This document shows, piece by piece, positions 46,738-55,674 of a stretch of DNA of 64,000 nt. Origin of the DNA: an uncultured Muribaculaceae bacterium. GTDB taxonomy: Bacteria > Bacteroidota > Bacteroidia > Bacteroidales > Muribaculaceae. The DNA is taken from the NCBI GenBank assembly GCA_910588245.1, contig CAJUQP010000004.1, positions 62,001 through 126,000 on the forward strand, given 5' to 3'. A model generated the notes under the pieces. It saw only the letters and a program-made list of their open reading frames with translations, was not told the origin of the DNA and ran no database searches. Positions within the stretch are counted from its first letter, which is position 1; every line of letters begins with the position of its first letter. Made by a program: the position numbers and the translations under genes.

Positions 46738-48339
46738 TCACTTAACGGCATCGAGAATCATCAGGATCTCGGCGTCAGGATCATATCCATATTTCTGCAT
46801 AGTCTTCCAGTCAAGTTTAAGATCCGGTTCAAGCTGCTTAGCCGAAGGATGATCCGGGGGAAGGAAAAGCTGGAGTGAATTGGATATCGAACCGGTAAGA
46901 CCAGTATAAGGCAATGTAAACTCCGTGACCTCCATAAATGTATCGGGAGCCTGCGAGCTTGCAGTCCCTGCGATCTTTGCGCCCAGGATCCACAAATAGT
47001 AGGCAGTATGGAAAGCCGCGCTGAAAGTAGGGCCGTCAGTCACCACATACACCATTTCAGGAGAATAGACCGGTTTTCCCTTCTGCTTTCGGAGAGCCTC
47101 GGGGTCGAGAGTCATCAGGCCCTCCACGAAAGCATCCATAGCCGTTTCATCGGGTTCGCCATCGAAACCGCTGTCAGAAGAGATCATGAAATCGCCCATC
47201 TTAAACGGCTCGCTGCGTCGTGCATTAAGGTCACTGAGCGTCATGTTCATTTTTCCGAGATAGAGCGGAGAGATACGGCGATAAAACGACGCTCCCTCTA
47301 TGCTCATGAGTCTGTTCCCGTAGAGTTGATAGATCATGGGGAGCACGATCGGTGTCCAGCCACCTCCATTGCCTCTGAGATCTATTATAAGATTCTTCGA
47401 TTTTCTGGCAGACATCTCCGCGAGAAGGGTTCCGAAGGCTTCGACAGCCACCGGAAGGGCATCGATATCCTTATCAGGATCGCCGGTCATCTTACGTCCC
47501 TCCGTGCGGTAATAATACTCGAGCTGTCCCTTGAAATCCATTCCGCGCTTTCTCATGAAGTCGAAATTGTCTCTTGAGTTAACACTTTTCAGACGGAAAT
47601 ATGCAGTCATTCCGTCATCGAAAAAGCAATATTCCAGATTCCCCTTCGGAAGAGAAAGTTTCCGCTCTGGCATCGCATATTTCACAGCCATGACCTCATC
47701 GTATGAAAGGAAAGGAAGCTCCAACCTCTCCACGGATCCGTCAGGCAGTCCGACCTCGATGACTGCTGAATCGGTCGCGACACCGGTCAATCGTTTAAGA
47801 TAGCGCTCATCGTTGAGATGATAACGGAGATTCTCCATGGTTCCCGAACTATTCTCAGAGGTCATGATCGCCGACATGCGATGCATCAGGACATCAAGAT
47901 CTGCTCCATCCACCGAGATCACCTTCCCTCCGACAAGTCGTCTCAATGAGTCGGGAGCTTCACGCACGATAAGAGCGTCGGCCACATGACGGAAGCGTAA
48001 CGGCAGGTAACGCGGCGTTCCCGCCACCGCATTGCCGTTCACAAACGTATGACCGTCGTGAAGCCTGGCAATGAATCCGGAGATGCGTTGTGCGAGTCCG
48101 TTGCGGTCTGCCACCGAATCATCACGTAGCGACTCCCTGACTCTTGACACCTCCTGATAAAACAGGGGACGTCCACCGAACGCAGTATATGGATCGGGAT
48201 GTGTCTCCTCAAGATATTCCACAAATCTGTCAAAATCGGCGCATACGGAGTCGATCGCCGTATGCGGAGCCGTGATCTCTGTCGCCCCACCCTGCTGTAA
48301 AGCTGCGGCAACTACCAAAACAAAAGTCAGAGCGCTCAT
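46738..48339 (-). CDS. S41 family (tail-specific-like) serine protease, exported
   Basis: A 533-residue protein with a signal peptide, a helical N-terminal region (HPDPYTAFGG), a PDZ-like segment around GGKVISVDGADL, and an S41 catalytic core containing NLIIDLRGNGGGWTP and the nucleophile region GPTFSAAF (S about 440). The S41 general base Lys is not placed with certainty. It probably acts in the periplasm. Its ATG overlaps the cyclophilin stop by 4 bp. Confidence 0.85.
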   Translation of the reverse strand: MSALTFVLVVAAALQQGGATEITAPHTAIDSVCADFDRFVEYLEETHPDPYTAFGGRPLFYQEVSRVRESLRDDSVADRNGLAQRISGFIARLHDGHTFVNGNAVAGTPRYLPLRFRHVADALIVREAPDSLRRLVGGKVISVDGADLDVLMHRMSAIMTSENSSGTMENLRYHLNDERYLKRLTGVATDSAVIEVGLPDGSVERLELPFLSYDEVMAVKYAMPERKLSLPKGNLEYCFFDDGMTAYFRLKSVNSRDNFDFMRKRGMDFKGQLEYYYRTEGRKMTGDPDKDIDALPVAVEAFGTLLAEMSARKSKNLIIDLRGNGGGWTPIVLPMIYQLYGNRLMSIEGASFYRRISPLYLGKMNMTLSDLNARRSEPFKMGDFMISSDSGFDGEPDETAMDAFVEGLMTLDPEALRKQKGKPVYSPEMVYVVTDGPTFSAAFHTAYYLWILGAKIAGTASSQAPDTFMEVTEFTLPYTGLTGSISNSLQLFLPPDHPSAKQLEPDLKLDWKTMQKYGYDPDAEILMILDAVK

Positions 48340-49169
48340 TTCCTTTCGACCTTAGTGGAAAGTATGACAACGTCCTTGACAGGGCGATCATTATCGTCGG
48401 TCGGCATGAGCGTGATCTTTTCCACGACATCCTGACCATCCACAAGTTCGCCGAACACCGTCACCGAACCGTCGAGATGAGGTGTGCCGCCGACTCTCTT
48501 ATAAATCTCCCTCCTTTCAGGCGAGATCTTAACCGGCCCTTCCTCAGCATACCGCTTCTCAGCCATTGCCCTGGCCTCCGCGTTCAGGCGGTCGCCGTTC
48601 TCGATCTTAGAGAGTTCCGGATTCTCAAGCATAATCTCGTAGCGCGAGTTATGATATAGATAGTTCCGGTGCCAATCGTTGAGGCGTTGCTCAGTCTTGT
48701 CGAGCTGTTGGTCAGTGAATCTCTTACCCTGCACTACGCAGAACTGCGTGCCGGCCGACATGCGCGTGGGATTGACATCATCGCCAAGCTTGGCATCGAT
48801 AAGCGCGCCCTGCTTACAGAAATGCTCCGGAAGGATCTCAGAGTATACGCAGTAACCGCCGTCACCGTCCCCGTAGCCTTTGCCCGGCTCTCGACCGCGG
48901 CTCTGCGGGTCGCCACCCTGAATAAGGAAATCCTTTATGACCCGATGGAAGATAACGCCTTCATATGTGCCGTCTTCACAAAGGCGGATGAAGTTGTCGC
49001 GATGGATGGGGGTGTCGTCGTAAAGCCAGAGTGTGAAATCACCCTCGCTCGTATGCACTGTGACATACGTCTTTTTATCATTAGATTCTCCGGAAGGGGT
49101 ATCTGCCGCGCAATATGCGGCAACAGGAGCGGCAAGCGCCAAAAGCAATGAGGTCAGATATTTTTTCAT
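48336..49169 (-). CDS. Cyclophilin-type peptidyl-prolyl isomerase, exported
   Basis: A 277-residue protein with an N-terminal signal peptide (cleavage after about YCAA) and a cyclophilin fold: HRDNFIRLCEDGTYEGVIFHRVIKDFLIQGGDP is the core (GVIFHRVI and IQGGDP motifs), then SAGTQFCVVQG and VFGELVDGQDVVEKI. An insertion of about 70 charged residues lies in the middle. It folds envelope proteins and is the first gene of an operon with two proteases. Confidence 0.92.
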   Translation of the reverse strand: MKKYLTSLLLALAAPVAAYCAADTPSGESNDKKTYVTVHTSEGDFTLWLYDDTPIHRDNFIRLCEDGTYEGVIFHRVIKDFLIQGGDPQSRGREPGKGYGDGDGGYCVYSEILPEHFCKQGALIDAKLGDDVNPTRMSAGTQFCVVQGKRFTDQQLDKTEQRLNDWHRNYLYHNSRYEIMLENPELSKIENGDRLNAEARAMAEKRYAEEGPVKISPERREIYKRVGGTPHLDGSVTVFGELVDGQDVVEKITLMPTDDNDRPVKDVVILSTKVERK

Positions 49170-49182
49170 GACATTATGGATT

Positions 49183-49214
49183 AAAAAACTGCCGGGATGA
49201 TTCCACTCCGACAG
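49183..49214 (-). terminator. Terminator of the yjbQ operon
   Basis: Read on the minus strand, a stem CTGTCGG / CCCGGCAG (one mismatch) is followed by AGTTTTTT. It lies between the PH-like gene (ends 49260) and the cyclophilin gene (starts 49169). Confidence 0.65.
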
Positions 49215-49259
49215 CTATTTAACGTCAACATTCATGACTTTATTATTTTCAGGCAACGA

Positions 49260-49775
49260 TCATTGGCCCGGAGTTTTACGGCCATCCGTCATCAGGCGGA
49301 GATGATCTACCATCTGACGTGGATTCCTACATCCGAGCACATATTTCCGTCCCGAACGGAGAGTAACCAGGAAGCAGTCGGACGACTTACCATAATATGC
49401 GAAATACTTTCCAAGATCTCTCTCAGAAAACCATCCGTAATAGCCAAACCATCCACCGCTGCCGAAAACCCTGCGCTCTCCCATTGTAGGTTGCCAGAGT
49501 CTTACCGATGCAATCTCAGAAACAGGGATACGTTTTGCACGCAACGGACGATGTATCTGCAAAAAATCGCCATCGGAAGATATCGACAAAGGTAGATAGA
49601 ACAATGTGGAAAGGCACAAAACAGCAACTATCGCGACAAGGACATTTACGGCTACCACATTGTCGGGCTGTTTAAACGAATAGACAAGTACCCCCGCCAG
49701 AACAGCCAAAGACAATGAGGATATTATCATGCTGTATACACTCAAGTCAACCTTGCTTTTCATATCAATCCTCAA
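49260..49775 (-). CDS. Two-helix membrane protein with PH-like domain
   Basis: A 171-residue protein with two membrane helices (about 14-32 and 43-62) followed by a beta-rich region (KRIPVSEIASVRLWQ, GYYGWFSERDLGKYFAYYGKSSDCFLVTLRSGRKYVLG) typical of bacterial PH-like domains. Function unknown. It overlaps the flavin-reductase-like gene by 11 bp and is last in a three-gene operon. Confidence 0.7.
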   Translation of the reverse strand: MRIDMKSKVDLSVYSMIISSLSLAVLAGVLVYSFKQPDNVVAVNVLVAIVAVLCLSTLFYLPLSISSDGDFLQIHRPLRAKRIPVSEIASVRLWQPTMGERRVFGSGGWFGYYGWFSERDLGKYFAYYGKSSDCFLVTLRSGRKYVLGCRNPRQMVDHLRLMTDGRKTPGQ

Positions 49776-50304
49776 TTATGTATGCGGCCACAATCTCGCC
49801 ATAAAACGCCGTGTGGATGTCTTTGGCATCAGCGCCCTCACCGGATCTTACATCCGGATAAAATTTATCAACAAAACGTGAGGGTATTGAATCCATATCC
49901 TGGTTCTGGCGATACACTACCCTGCATTCGAGAGTAAGCGGAAACTCTTTAAGTCCGGGGACTGATATCACCTCCGGAGTCACCGGCGTAAGTCCGAGTT
50001 CCGCAATCTTGTCGTGATCTCTTCCGGATTTTGTGCCACAGAAACCAAGGATTTTGCCGGCATCATCCGAGAGAGGGATATTGACTGTGAATTCAGGATT
50101 CTCAGTGAGCATCATGTGGGTGAAACGGCTTTCTCTGACATAGGTCGTAAAAACAGGGACTCCCCAGTCAATCCCGAGGGCTCCCCATGAGATAGTCATA
50201 GTGTTGATTTTTCCTGCGTAAGAAGTTGTGACAAGCACTCCCTTCCTCAGGCGGGCAAATATCTCGCCCATATGATCATCGATATTTATTTTTCTCTTTA
50301 CCAT
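49765..50304 (-). CDS. Flavin reductase-like FMN-binding protein
   Basis: A 179-residue split-barrel protein of the flavin-reductase-like family: VLVTTSYAGKINTMTISWGALGID at the start, FTVNIPLSD, and FCGTKSGRDHDKIAELGLTP. Such proteins bind FMN and reduce flavins or small substrates. It is encoded between yjbQ and the PH-like gene. A second member is encoded at 55108. The substrate is not known. Confidence 0.85.
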   Translation of the reverse strand: MVKRKINIDDHMGEIFARLRKGVLVTTSYAGKINTMTISWGALGIDWGVPVFTTYVRESRFTHMMLTENPEFTVNIPLSDDAGKILGFCGTKSGRDHDKIAELGLTPVTPEVISVPGLKEFPLTLECRVVYRQNQDMDSIPSRFVDKFYPDVRSGEGADAKDIHTAFYGEIVAAYIIED

Positions 50305-50341
50305 ACCATTATGCTTAAGGTTATAAATTGTTTAAAAATAA

Positions 50342-50755
50342 TCATTCTCCGATAGCTGTCGCTATGATTTTTCGCTGACCCCCGTAATCTCGGAACTCAC
50401 ACAAGTAGATTCCTTGCCAGACACCAAGATTCAACCTACCGCTTGTTATAGGAAGAGTCAATGATGAACCGACGATCACCGATTTCGCATGCGACGGCAT
50501 ATCGTCAGATCCTTCGTCAGTATGAAGATAATACGGAGCGTTCTCCGGCACGAGTCTGTCGAAAATCTCCCTCAGATCATGACGCACGTCAGGATCCGCG
50601 TTCTCATTAAGCGCCAGAGCAGCCGACGTATGCTTTATGAGAAGGTTAAGCAGCCCTTTCTCGGGGAGCGCACCAATCTGTCGCATAATATCACTGGTGA
50701 CAAGATGTATGCCACGTGGATACGGCCGCAGTGTGATTTCAGTCTGATATATCAT
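50342..50755 (-). CDS. YjbQ/UPF0047 family protein (secondary thiamine-phosphate synthase type)
   Basis: A 137-residue protein of the YjbQ family, with the invariant HTSAALALNENADPDVR and LPITSGRLNLGVWQGIYLCEFRD segments. Family members have been reported to have weak thiamine phosphate synthase activity, though the main role is uncertain. A full thi operon is encoded at the start of the window. Start at ATG 50755; the upstream TTG is rejected. Repeat copy B begins 13 bp upstream, so the promoter is either within or beyond the repeat. Confidence 0.88.
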   Translation of the reverse strand: MIYQTEITLRPYPRGIHLVTSDIMRQIGALPEKGLLNLLIKHTSAALALNENADPDVRHDLREIFDRLVPENAPYYLHTDEGSDDMPSHAKSVIVGSSLTLPITSGRLNLGVWQGIYLCEFRDYGGQRKIIATAIGE

Positions 50756-50767
50756 ATTCAAAAATAA

Positions 50768-50867
50768 GAAGTTGTTTAGAAAGCAACGTTAAATTATGGG
50801 TCGCAGTCCCGGAGCAGATTTTTTCTTGCAGGTGAAGGAGCATAGCGGGCTATGTGACTGAACCAAA
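50768..50867 (+). repeat. Dispersed intergenic repeat, copy B
   Basis: About 100 bp, closely matching copy A over its whole length, including AAGCAACGTTAAATTATGGG, GATTTTTTCTTGCAG and GCATAGCGGGCTATGTGACT followed by GAACCAAA. The AAGTTGTTT end faces the yjbQ start (50755), the same orientation to the neighbouring gene as copy A. Confidence 0.88.
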
Positions 50868-51423
50868 AGGAAAAATATGCCCGGGAATGCGAGTACGGAA
50901 CTATCTTTCAAGACAATGTAATGTTAAACCTATTAACCTATGAAGTTGACCGGAAATGAAAGTTACCTTAAGTACGGCACTTTTTTGTTAAAATCCAATC
51001 GCGGCGCAGTCACATAGCCCGCTATGCTCCTTTGCCTTAATTGTATTTTAACTAAAAAATTGCCGCCCATAATTTAACGTTCATTTTTAAACAACTTCAA
51101 AAGAATGCACAAAGATAACGATTTTTGTGGAAAATTTAGTCAATCGAGGAAAGGAGCATCAGCATAAGCGATCCGGCACGCTTAATGGTTGTTATTCTGT
51201 TCGCGCGTTTTTGGGGAAACCGAGGAACAGATGCTTTAAGTTTCGGCACGGCAATGCCATCCGGGGGAGTTTTGATACGGATGAGGATAGCATACGGGCA
51301 CAGAGTGGCAAAATAAGGGTTGTTTCTTTAGTTAGCCGGGGAAGAAGGCTTTGGAAAAAGATAAAAAAATAAAAGTTTACGAATATACCCGTTAAACAGT
51401 TTTCTATTGTCAATAATTTTCGT
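50868..51423. other. Intergenic region between yjbQ and the phosphoglucomutase gene
   Basis: Apart from repeat copy C (51001-51098) I can support no gene here. A 25-codon frame from ATG 50940 (MKLTGNESYLKYGTFLLKS...) ends inside copy C, and a GTG-started 81-codon frame covers 51127-51372. Neither resembles a known protein. A -7 element for the downstream gene is at 51424. Confidence 0.4.
51001..51098 (-). repeat. Dispersed intergenic repeat, copy C (inverted)
   Basis: Reverse complement of the repeat: on the minus strand it reads AAGTTGTTTAAAAATG, then AACGTTAAATTATGGG, a variant middle, and GCATAGCGGGCTATGTGACT. The flanking blocks match copies A and B; the middle 45 bp differ, so it is a second subtype. 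Its AAGTTGTTT end faces right, toward the gene at 51525. Copies B and C form a divergent pair 133 bp apart. Confidence 0.82.
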
Positions 51424-51431
51424 TAGATTTG
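51424..51431 (+). promoter_or_regulatory. -7 element of the phosphoglucomutase gene
   Basis: TAGATTTG matches TAnnTTTG. The leader would be about 85-90 nt and contains a GC-rich segment (GAGCGGCGCAAGCGCCC). Confidence 0.55.
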
Positions 51432-51524
51432 CACATAATTAAAGGGCAGACACGATGTCATCGCGTCCCTGAGCGGCGCAAGCGCCCTGTCTACAACGCC
51501 TAATAACCCAATTACAAATAAGTT

Positions 51525-53276
51525 ATGAACAACGACGAATTATTAAAAACAGTGAAGGAGAAGGCTGAGAAATGGCTCGGCCCACAATATGACGAAGAGA
51601 CCCGCACGGCAGTGCGCGCTATGCTCGACGCCGAAGACAAGACTGAACTGATCGACGCCTTCTACAAAGACCTCGAATTCGGAACCGGCGGTCTGCGCGG
51701 CATCATGGGCGTAGGCTCCAACCGCATGAACATATATACAGTCGGCGCAGCCACTCAGGGTCTCGCCAACTATCTTAACGACTGCTTCAAGGACGTGCCG
51801 CAGATTACGGTGGCCATAGGACACGACGTGCGCAACAACTCGCGTAAGTTCGCCGAGCTCGCCGCCGACATTTTCTCTGCAAACGGCATCAAGGTATATC
51901 TTTTCGACAGCTGCCGTCCCGTGCCTGAGGTATCGTATACAATCCGCAAACTCGGATGCCAGAGCGGCGTGATGGTAACGGCAAGCCACAATCCCAAGGA
52001 ATATAACGGCTACAAGGCATACTGGAGCGACGGCGCACAGATGATCGCACCTCACGATGTGGAGACCATAGCCTATGTCAACGCCATCACTTCCGTAGAC
52101 CAGATCAAATTCACCCCCAACAAAGACCTTATCCAGATTATCGGCAAGGAGATCGACGAGGCATTCCTCGACGACATCAAGACACTCTCCCTCTCACCGG
52201 ACGCAGACAAGCGCCACGCCGACATGAAGATCGTCTACACCCCGATCCACGGCACAGGTGGCATGCTGATCTTTGACTCCCTCAAGAAATGGGGCTTCGA
52301 GAACGTGATCCACGTTCCTGAACAGGACATACAGAGCGGCGACTTCCCAACGGTGGTATCTCCCAACCCGGAAAATCCGGAGGCAATGGCAATGGGCATA
52401 GCCAAGGCAAAGGAAACCGGAGCAAGCCTCGTGCTCGCATCCGATCCCGACTCCGACCGTATCGGCCTAGTGGTACGCGACAGCAAGGGTGAATACCAGC
52501 TTCTCAACGGCAACCAGATAGTAATGATATTCCTCTATTACATCATTACCCGCAACCGCGAGCTTAACATGATCAAGGGGAATGAATACTGCGTGAAGAC
52601 CATAGTCACGACAGAGACAATCAAGCGTATAGCCGAAGCCAACGACGTGACATGCTACGACTGCTTCACAGGGTTCAAATGGATCGCTGACGTGATGCGC
52701 AATCTCGAGGGTAAGGAGCGTTATCTCGGTGGCGGCGAGGAGAGCTACGGCTTCCTCCCCGAGACTTTCGTACGCGACAAAGACGCAGTCTCCTCCATAA
52801 CCCTCATGTGTGAGATCGCAGCCTGGGCTGCAGACCAGAATCTCACTCTCTACGATCTTCTTATCGACATCTACCTGAAATACGGCTTTTCACGCGAGAA
52901 AGGTGTAAGCGTCGTACGCCCAGGCAAGACCGGTGCGGATGAGATCGTTGCAATGATGAAGAACTTCCGTGAGAATCCTCCCAAAGAGCTCGCAGGAAGC
53001 CCTGTTGTGACCATAAAGGACTACGCCGATCTCAACTGCCACAACCTCAAAGACGGCAGCATGACAAAGATGAATTTCCCCACGACATCCAACGTGCTCC
53101 AGTTCTTCACAGAAGCCGGCGACAAAGTGTCGGTACGTCCTTCCGGCACAGAGCCCAAGATAAAATTCTACGTAGAGGTACGTCAGGATCTCCCCTCCAA
53201 GGAGGCATATGTAGAGACCGTGGCCAAAGCTGAGGAAAAGATCAATAAGGTGCTCGCCGACCTGGGCGTGAAATAA
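51525..53276 (+). CDS. Phosphoglucomutase/phosphomannomutase (phospho-sugar mutase)
   Basis: A 583-residue alpha-D-phosphohexomutase interconverting hexose 1- and 6-phosphates. It has the phosphoserine loop TASHNPKEYNGYKAYW, the metal loop DPDSDRIG, the sugar loop GGGEESYGF and the phosphate-binding RPSGTEPKIKFY in the last domain. The length fits the longer phosphoglucomutase type of Bacteroidota. It is monocistronic, followed by a heptamer array and a strong terminator. Confidence 0.95.
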   Translation: MNNDELLKTVKEKAEKWLGPQYDEETRTAVRAMLDAEDKTELIDAFYKDLEFGTGGLRGIMGVGSNRMNIYTVGAATQGLANYLNDCFKDVPQITVAIGHDVRNNSRKFAELAADIFSANGIKVYLFDSCRPVPEVSYTIRKLGCQSGVMVTASHNPKEYNGYKAYWSDGAQMIAPHDVETIAYVNAITSVDQIKFTPNKDLIQIIGKEIDEAFLDDIKTLSLSPDADKRHADMKIVYTPIHGTGGMLIFDSLKKWGFENVIHVPEQDIQSGDFPTVVSPNPENPEAMAMGIAKAKETGASLVLASDPDSDRIGLVVRDSKGEYQLLNGNQIVMIFLYYIITRNRELNMIKGNEYCVKTIVTTETIKRIAEANDVTCYDCFTGFKWIADVMRNLEGKERYLGGGEESYGFLPETFVRDKDAVSSITLMCEIAAWAADQNLTLYDLLIDIYLKYGFSREKGVSVVRPGKTGADEIVAMMKNFRENPPKELAGSPVVTIKDYADLNCHNLKDGSMTKMNFPTTSNVLQFFTEAGDKVSVRPSGTEPKIKFYVEVRQDLPSKEAYVETVAKAEEKINKVLADLGVK

Positions 53277-53345
53277 CAAAGCTCGGGAGTCGACAGTTTT
53301 GGAGATGAAAGCGACAGTCAATAATGGACAGCTCACACTCCATAA

Positions 53346-53387
53346 CTCTAACCTCTGACCTTTAACCTCTAAACTTTAACCTTTAAA
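53346..53387 (+). repeat. Degenerate heptamer tandem array (6 units) before a terminator
   Basis: Six 7-bp units: CTCTAAC, CTCTGAC, CTTTAAC, CTCTAAA, CTTTAAC, CTTTAAA. The array lies between the stop codon of the mutase gene (53276) and the terminator hairpin that begins at 53389. Same arrangement as at 17929-17984. Confidence 0.8.
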
Positions 53388-53388
53388 T

Positions 53389-53431
53389 ATACAGCCGGAT
53401 TATGTGCAACCATAATCCGGCTGTATTTGTT
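53389..53431 (+). terminator. Intrinsic terminator of the phosphoglucomutase gene
   Basis: A perfect 16-bp inverted repeat (53389-53404 and 53411-53426) with a 6-nt loop, followed by TTGTTATT. Confidence 0.88.
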
Positions 53432-53502
53432 ATTCCTGTATCAACAATGATTCCGCCGGAATAGTGAAAAAATGCCCTCCGGGGCAAGACGCCTCTTATG
53501 AA

Positions 53503-55008
53503 ATGAAGAGAACAGGAGTTTCCATATACGTTTTATTACGGACAGTCGCGGCTGGAGTTGCGCTGGCATTATCCATGCATATGCAGGCCCAGATACCTAT
53601 CCAGTTCCACACCGTGGAGCAGGTTCCGCCCGACTCCACCGACGTCGCAAGAATGACAAAAAGACATTTCTGGCGCGCATCAGCCGAAGTGGCGGGATTC
53701 AATATCGGGCTTTGGGCGTTCGACCGATACGTGCAACACGGCGACTGGTCATACATATCCCTGCATACAATAAAAGAAAATTTCAAGCACGGACTTATCT
53801 GGGACAACGATAACCTCGGCACCAACACCTTCCTGCATCCGTACAACGGCAGCCTATATTTCAACGCCGCGCGCGCCAACGGATTCAACTTCTGGCAATC
53901 GGAACTTTTTGCAATAGCCGGGAGCGGCATGTGGGAATTCTTCATGGAATGTGAATATCCATCTACCAACGACTTTATAGCCACACCTATTGGAGGTGCG
54001 GCTTTAGGAGAAGTGTTATATCGTGCTTCTGACGCAGTGCTCGACGACCGTCTGACAGGCGGCGCACGTTTCGAGCGAGAACTCGTTTCGTTCATACTCT
54101 CCCCCATGAGAGGACTAAACCGTATCATAACAGGCGAAGCGTGGAAAGTAAGGCCTACAAGAGGGCGGGAGTTTGGCACACCAAACTTCTCAGTAAGGCT
54201 TTCCGCCGGCTACAAGATGCTGGTATATCAGGGGAAATGGAACAACCTCCATCAGGGAGCCGCTATTGAGCTCGACACGGAATACGGCGACCGCTTCGAG
54301 GTTAAATCAACCAAGCCCTACGACTATTTCACATTCAAGGCCCAGCTCCAGATGATCAAAACCCAACCGATTCTGTCGCAGATTGAACTCAAGGGACGTC
54401 TGCTGGCACGTGAGATTTTCGATGACTACCGCTCACAGGGAAGCATAGGTCTGTATCAGCATTTCGATTTCTACGACAGCGACACAATCGGGAAGATTGA
54501 GAAAGTGCCATTCAAATTAGGTGTGCCCGCCTCAGTGGGAGTTGGATTCATGTTCCGCGATGTGGAACACCGCAAATGGGTGTTCGATTGCTTCCTGCAT
54601 GCCAACGGGATAGCTCTCGGTTCAATCCTGTCAGACCATTATCAGACCGACGAACGAAACTACAACTGGGCGTCAGGGTTCTCCCTCAAGGGGGGACTCA
54701 ACATGGTCTTCGCAAAGAATAAATTCGCGTTTTCACTCTCCCATAATTATTTCAGGCTTTTCACCTGGAGAGGCTACAGATATGGCACAGATCTCAGGCT
54801 TGTAAATTTCCGTACGCTCAACGTGCAGGGAGATGTCTCGGCCGCATCACTCAACATGACCGAGATACGCGCTGACCTTAAATTGTGGGAAAAACTGTAT
54901 GGTACACTTCTATTCACCAATTATGTTCGTTCCTCCCACTACCGCGACTATCCTTATGTGCATTCCACATCAAACTCCATCAACCTGATGCTCACCTATA
55001 AATTCTGA
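53503..55008 (+). CDS. DUF3943 outer-membrane protein
   Basis: About 501 residues from ATG 53503. A signal peptide (to about residue 29, ending MHMQAQ) is followed by the DUF3943-like region (NFKHGLIWDNDNLGTNTFLHPYNGSLYFNAARANG, then GGAALGEVLYRASD) and a C-terminal set of amphipathic strands ending in F, as for an outer-membrane barrel. Function unknown. The upstream in-frame GTG at 53464 is not favoured because it would put extra residues before the signal peptide. Confidence 0.8.
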   Translation: MKRTGVSIYVLLRTVAAGVALALSMHMQAQIPIQFHTVEQVPPDSTDVARMTKRHFWRASAEVAGFNIGLWAFDRYVQHGDWSYISLHTIKENFKHGLIWDNDNLGTNTFLHPYNGSLYFNAARANGFNFWQSELFAIAGSGMWEFFMECEYPSTNDFIATPIGGAALGEVLYRASDAVLDDRLTGGARFERELVSFILSPMRGLNRIITGEAWKVRPTRGREFGTPNFSVRLSAGYKMLVYQGKWNNLHQGAAIELDTEYGDRFEVKSTKPYDYFTFKAQLQMIKTQPILSQIELKGRLLAREIFDDYRSQGSIGLYQHFDFYDSDTIGKIEKVPFKLGVPASVGVGFMFRDVEHRKWVFDCFLHANGIALGSILSDHYQTDERNYNWASGFSLKGGLNMVFAKNKFAFSLSHNYFRLFTWRGYRYGTDLRLVNFRTLNVQGDVSAASLNMTEIRADLKLWEKLYGTLLFTNYVRSSHYRDYPYVHSTSNSINLMLTYKF

Positions 55009-55049
55009 CATCCCGGCAGCTCGACAGGACTCATACACCCACGATAAAA

Positions 55050-55088
55050 GCCGGCGTTTGCCGGATTGCTTATTTTTGTCTAATTTTG
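55050..55088 (+). promoter_or_regulatory. Hairpin overlapping the promoter of the flavin reductase-like gene
   Basis: A GCCGGC-gtt-TGCCGG-type hairpin (about 55050-55064) followed by ATTGCTTATTTTTG could stop the upstream DUF3943 transcript. The same DNA carries a very good promoter: TTTG at 55057-55060 and TAATTTTG at 55081-55088, 20 bp apart. The leader before ATG 55108 would be about 12 nt. Confidence 0.65.
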
Positions 55089-55107
55089 CAGAAAATAGAA
55101 TCAGATT

Positions 55108-55674
55108 ATGGCAAAGATTTCCTGGCGTCCCGGCACCCAGATATATCCCCTTCCCGCCGTGCTTGTGACGTGTGGCGACAATCCCGGCAACTGGACTATG
55201 CTCACAGTGGCCTGGACCGGGACGATATGCTCCGATCCGGCCATGTGCTACATATCAGTACGTCCTGAAAGAGCATCATACCCACTGATTGTAAGCAACA
55301 TGGAGTTCACTATCAATCTAACCACGGTGGCCATGGCACGGGCAACCGACTGGGCCGGAGTGCGATCCGGTCGTGACTACGACAAATGGACAGAGACCGG
55401 TCTGACACCACTTCCCGGGGAAAAAGTAGCGTCGCCAACCATAGAAGAGTCTCCACTCAGCATCGAATGCCGCGTGAAAACCGTCACCCGCCTCGGTAGC
55501 CACGACATGTTTGTGGCCGAAGTGGTCAATGTACGCGCCGATGACGCATACCTTGATCCTGCTACGGGAAGATTCATGCTTGAAAAAGCCGACCTTCTGG
55601 CATATTCACATGGTTTCTATCACTCTCTGGGCCAAATGATAGGCAAATTCGGCTTCTCCGTCAAAAAGAACTGA
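55108..55674 (+). CDS. Flavin reductase-like FMN-binding protein
   Basis: A 188-residue split-barrel protein with YPLPAVLVTCGDNPGNWTMLTVAWTGT, FTINLTTVAMARATDWAG and SGRDYDKWTETGLTP, the usual pattern of the flavin-reductase-like family. It is distinct from the member encoded at 49765. FMN binding and a role in electron transfer are inferred from the family. It is monocistronic. Confidence 0.87.
   Translation: MAKISWRPGTQIYPLPAVLVTCGDNPGNWTMLTVAWTGTICSDPAMCYISVRPERASYPLIVSNMEFTINLTTVAMARATDWAGVRSGRDYDKWTETGLTPLPGEKVASPTIEESPLSIECRVKTVTRLGSHDMFVAEVVNVRADDAYLDPATGRFMLEKADLLAYSHGFYHSLGQMIGKFGFSVKKN

Noticed and set aside
50940..51017. 25-codon frame ending inside repeat copy C
   Set aside because: Too short and not similar to anything known; could be chance, so only mentioned in the intergenic entry.
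51127..51372. 81-codon frame from a GTG before the phosphoglucomutase gene
   Set aside because: Highly basic, with no family resemblance and no clear ribosome-binding site; not supported as a gene.
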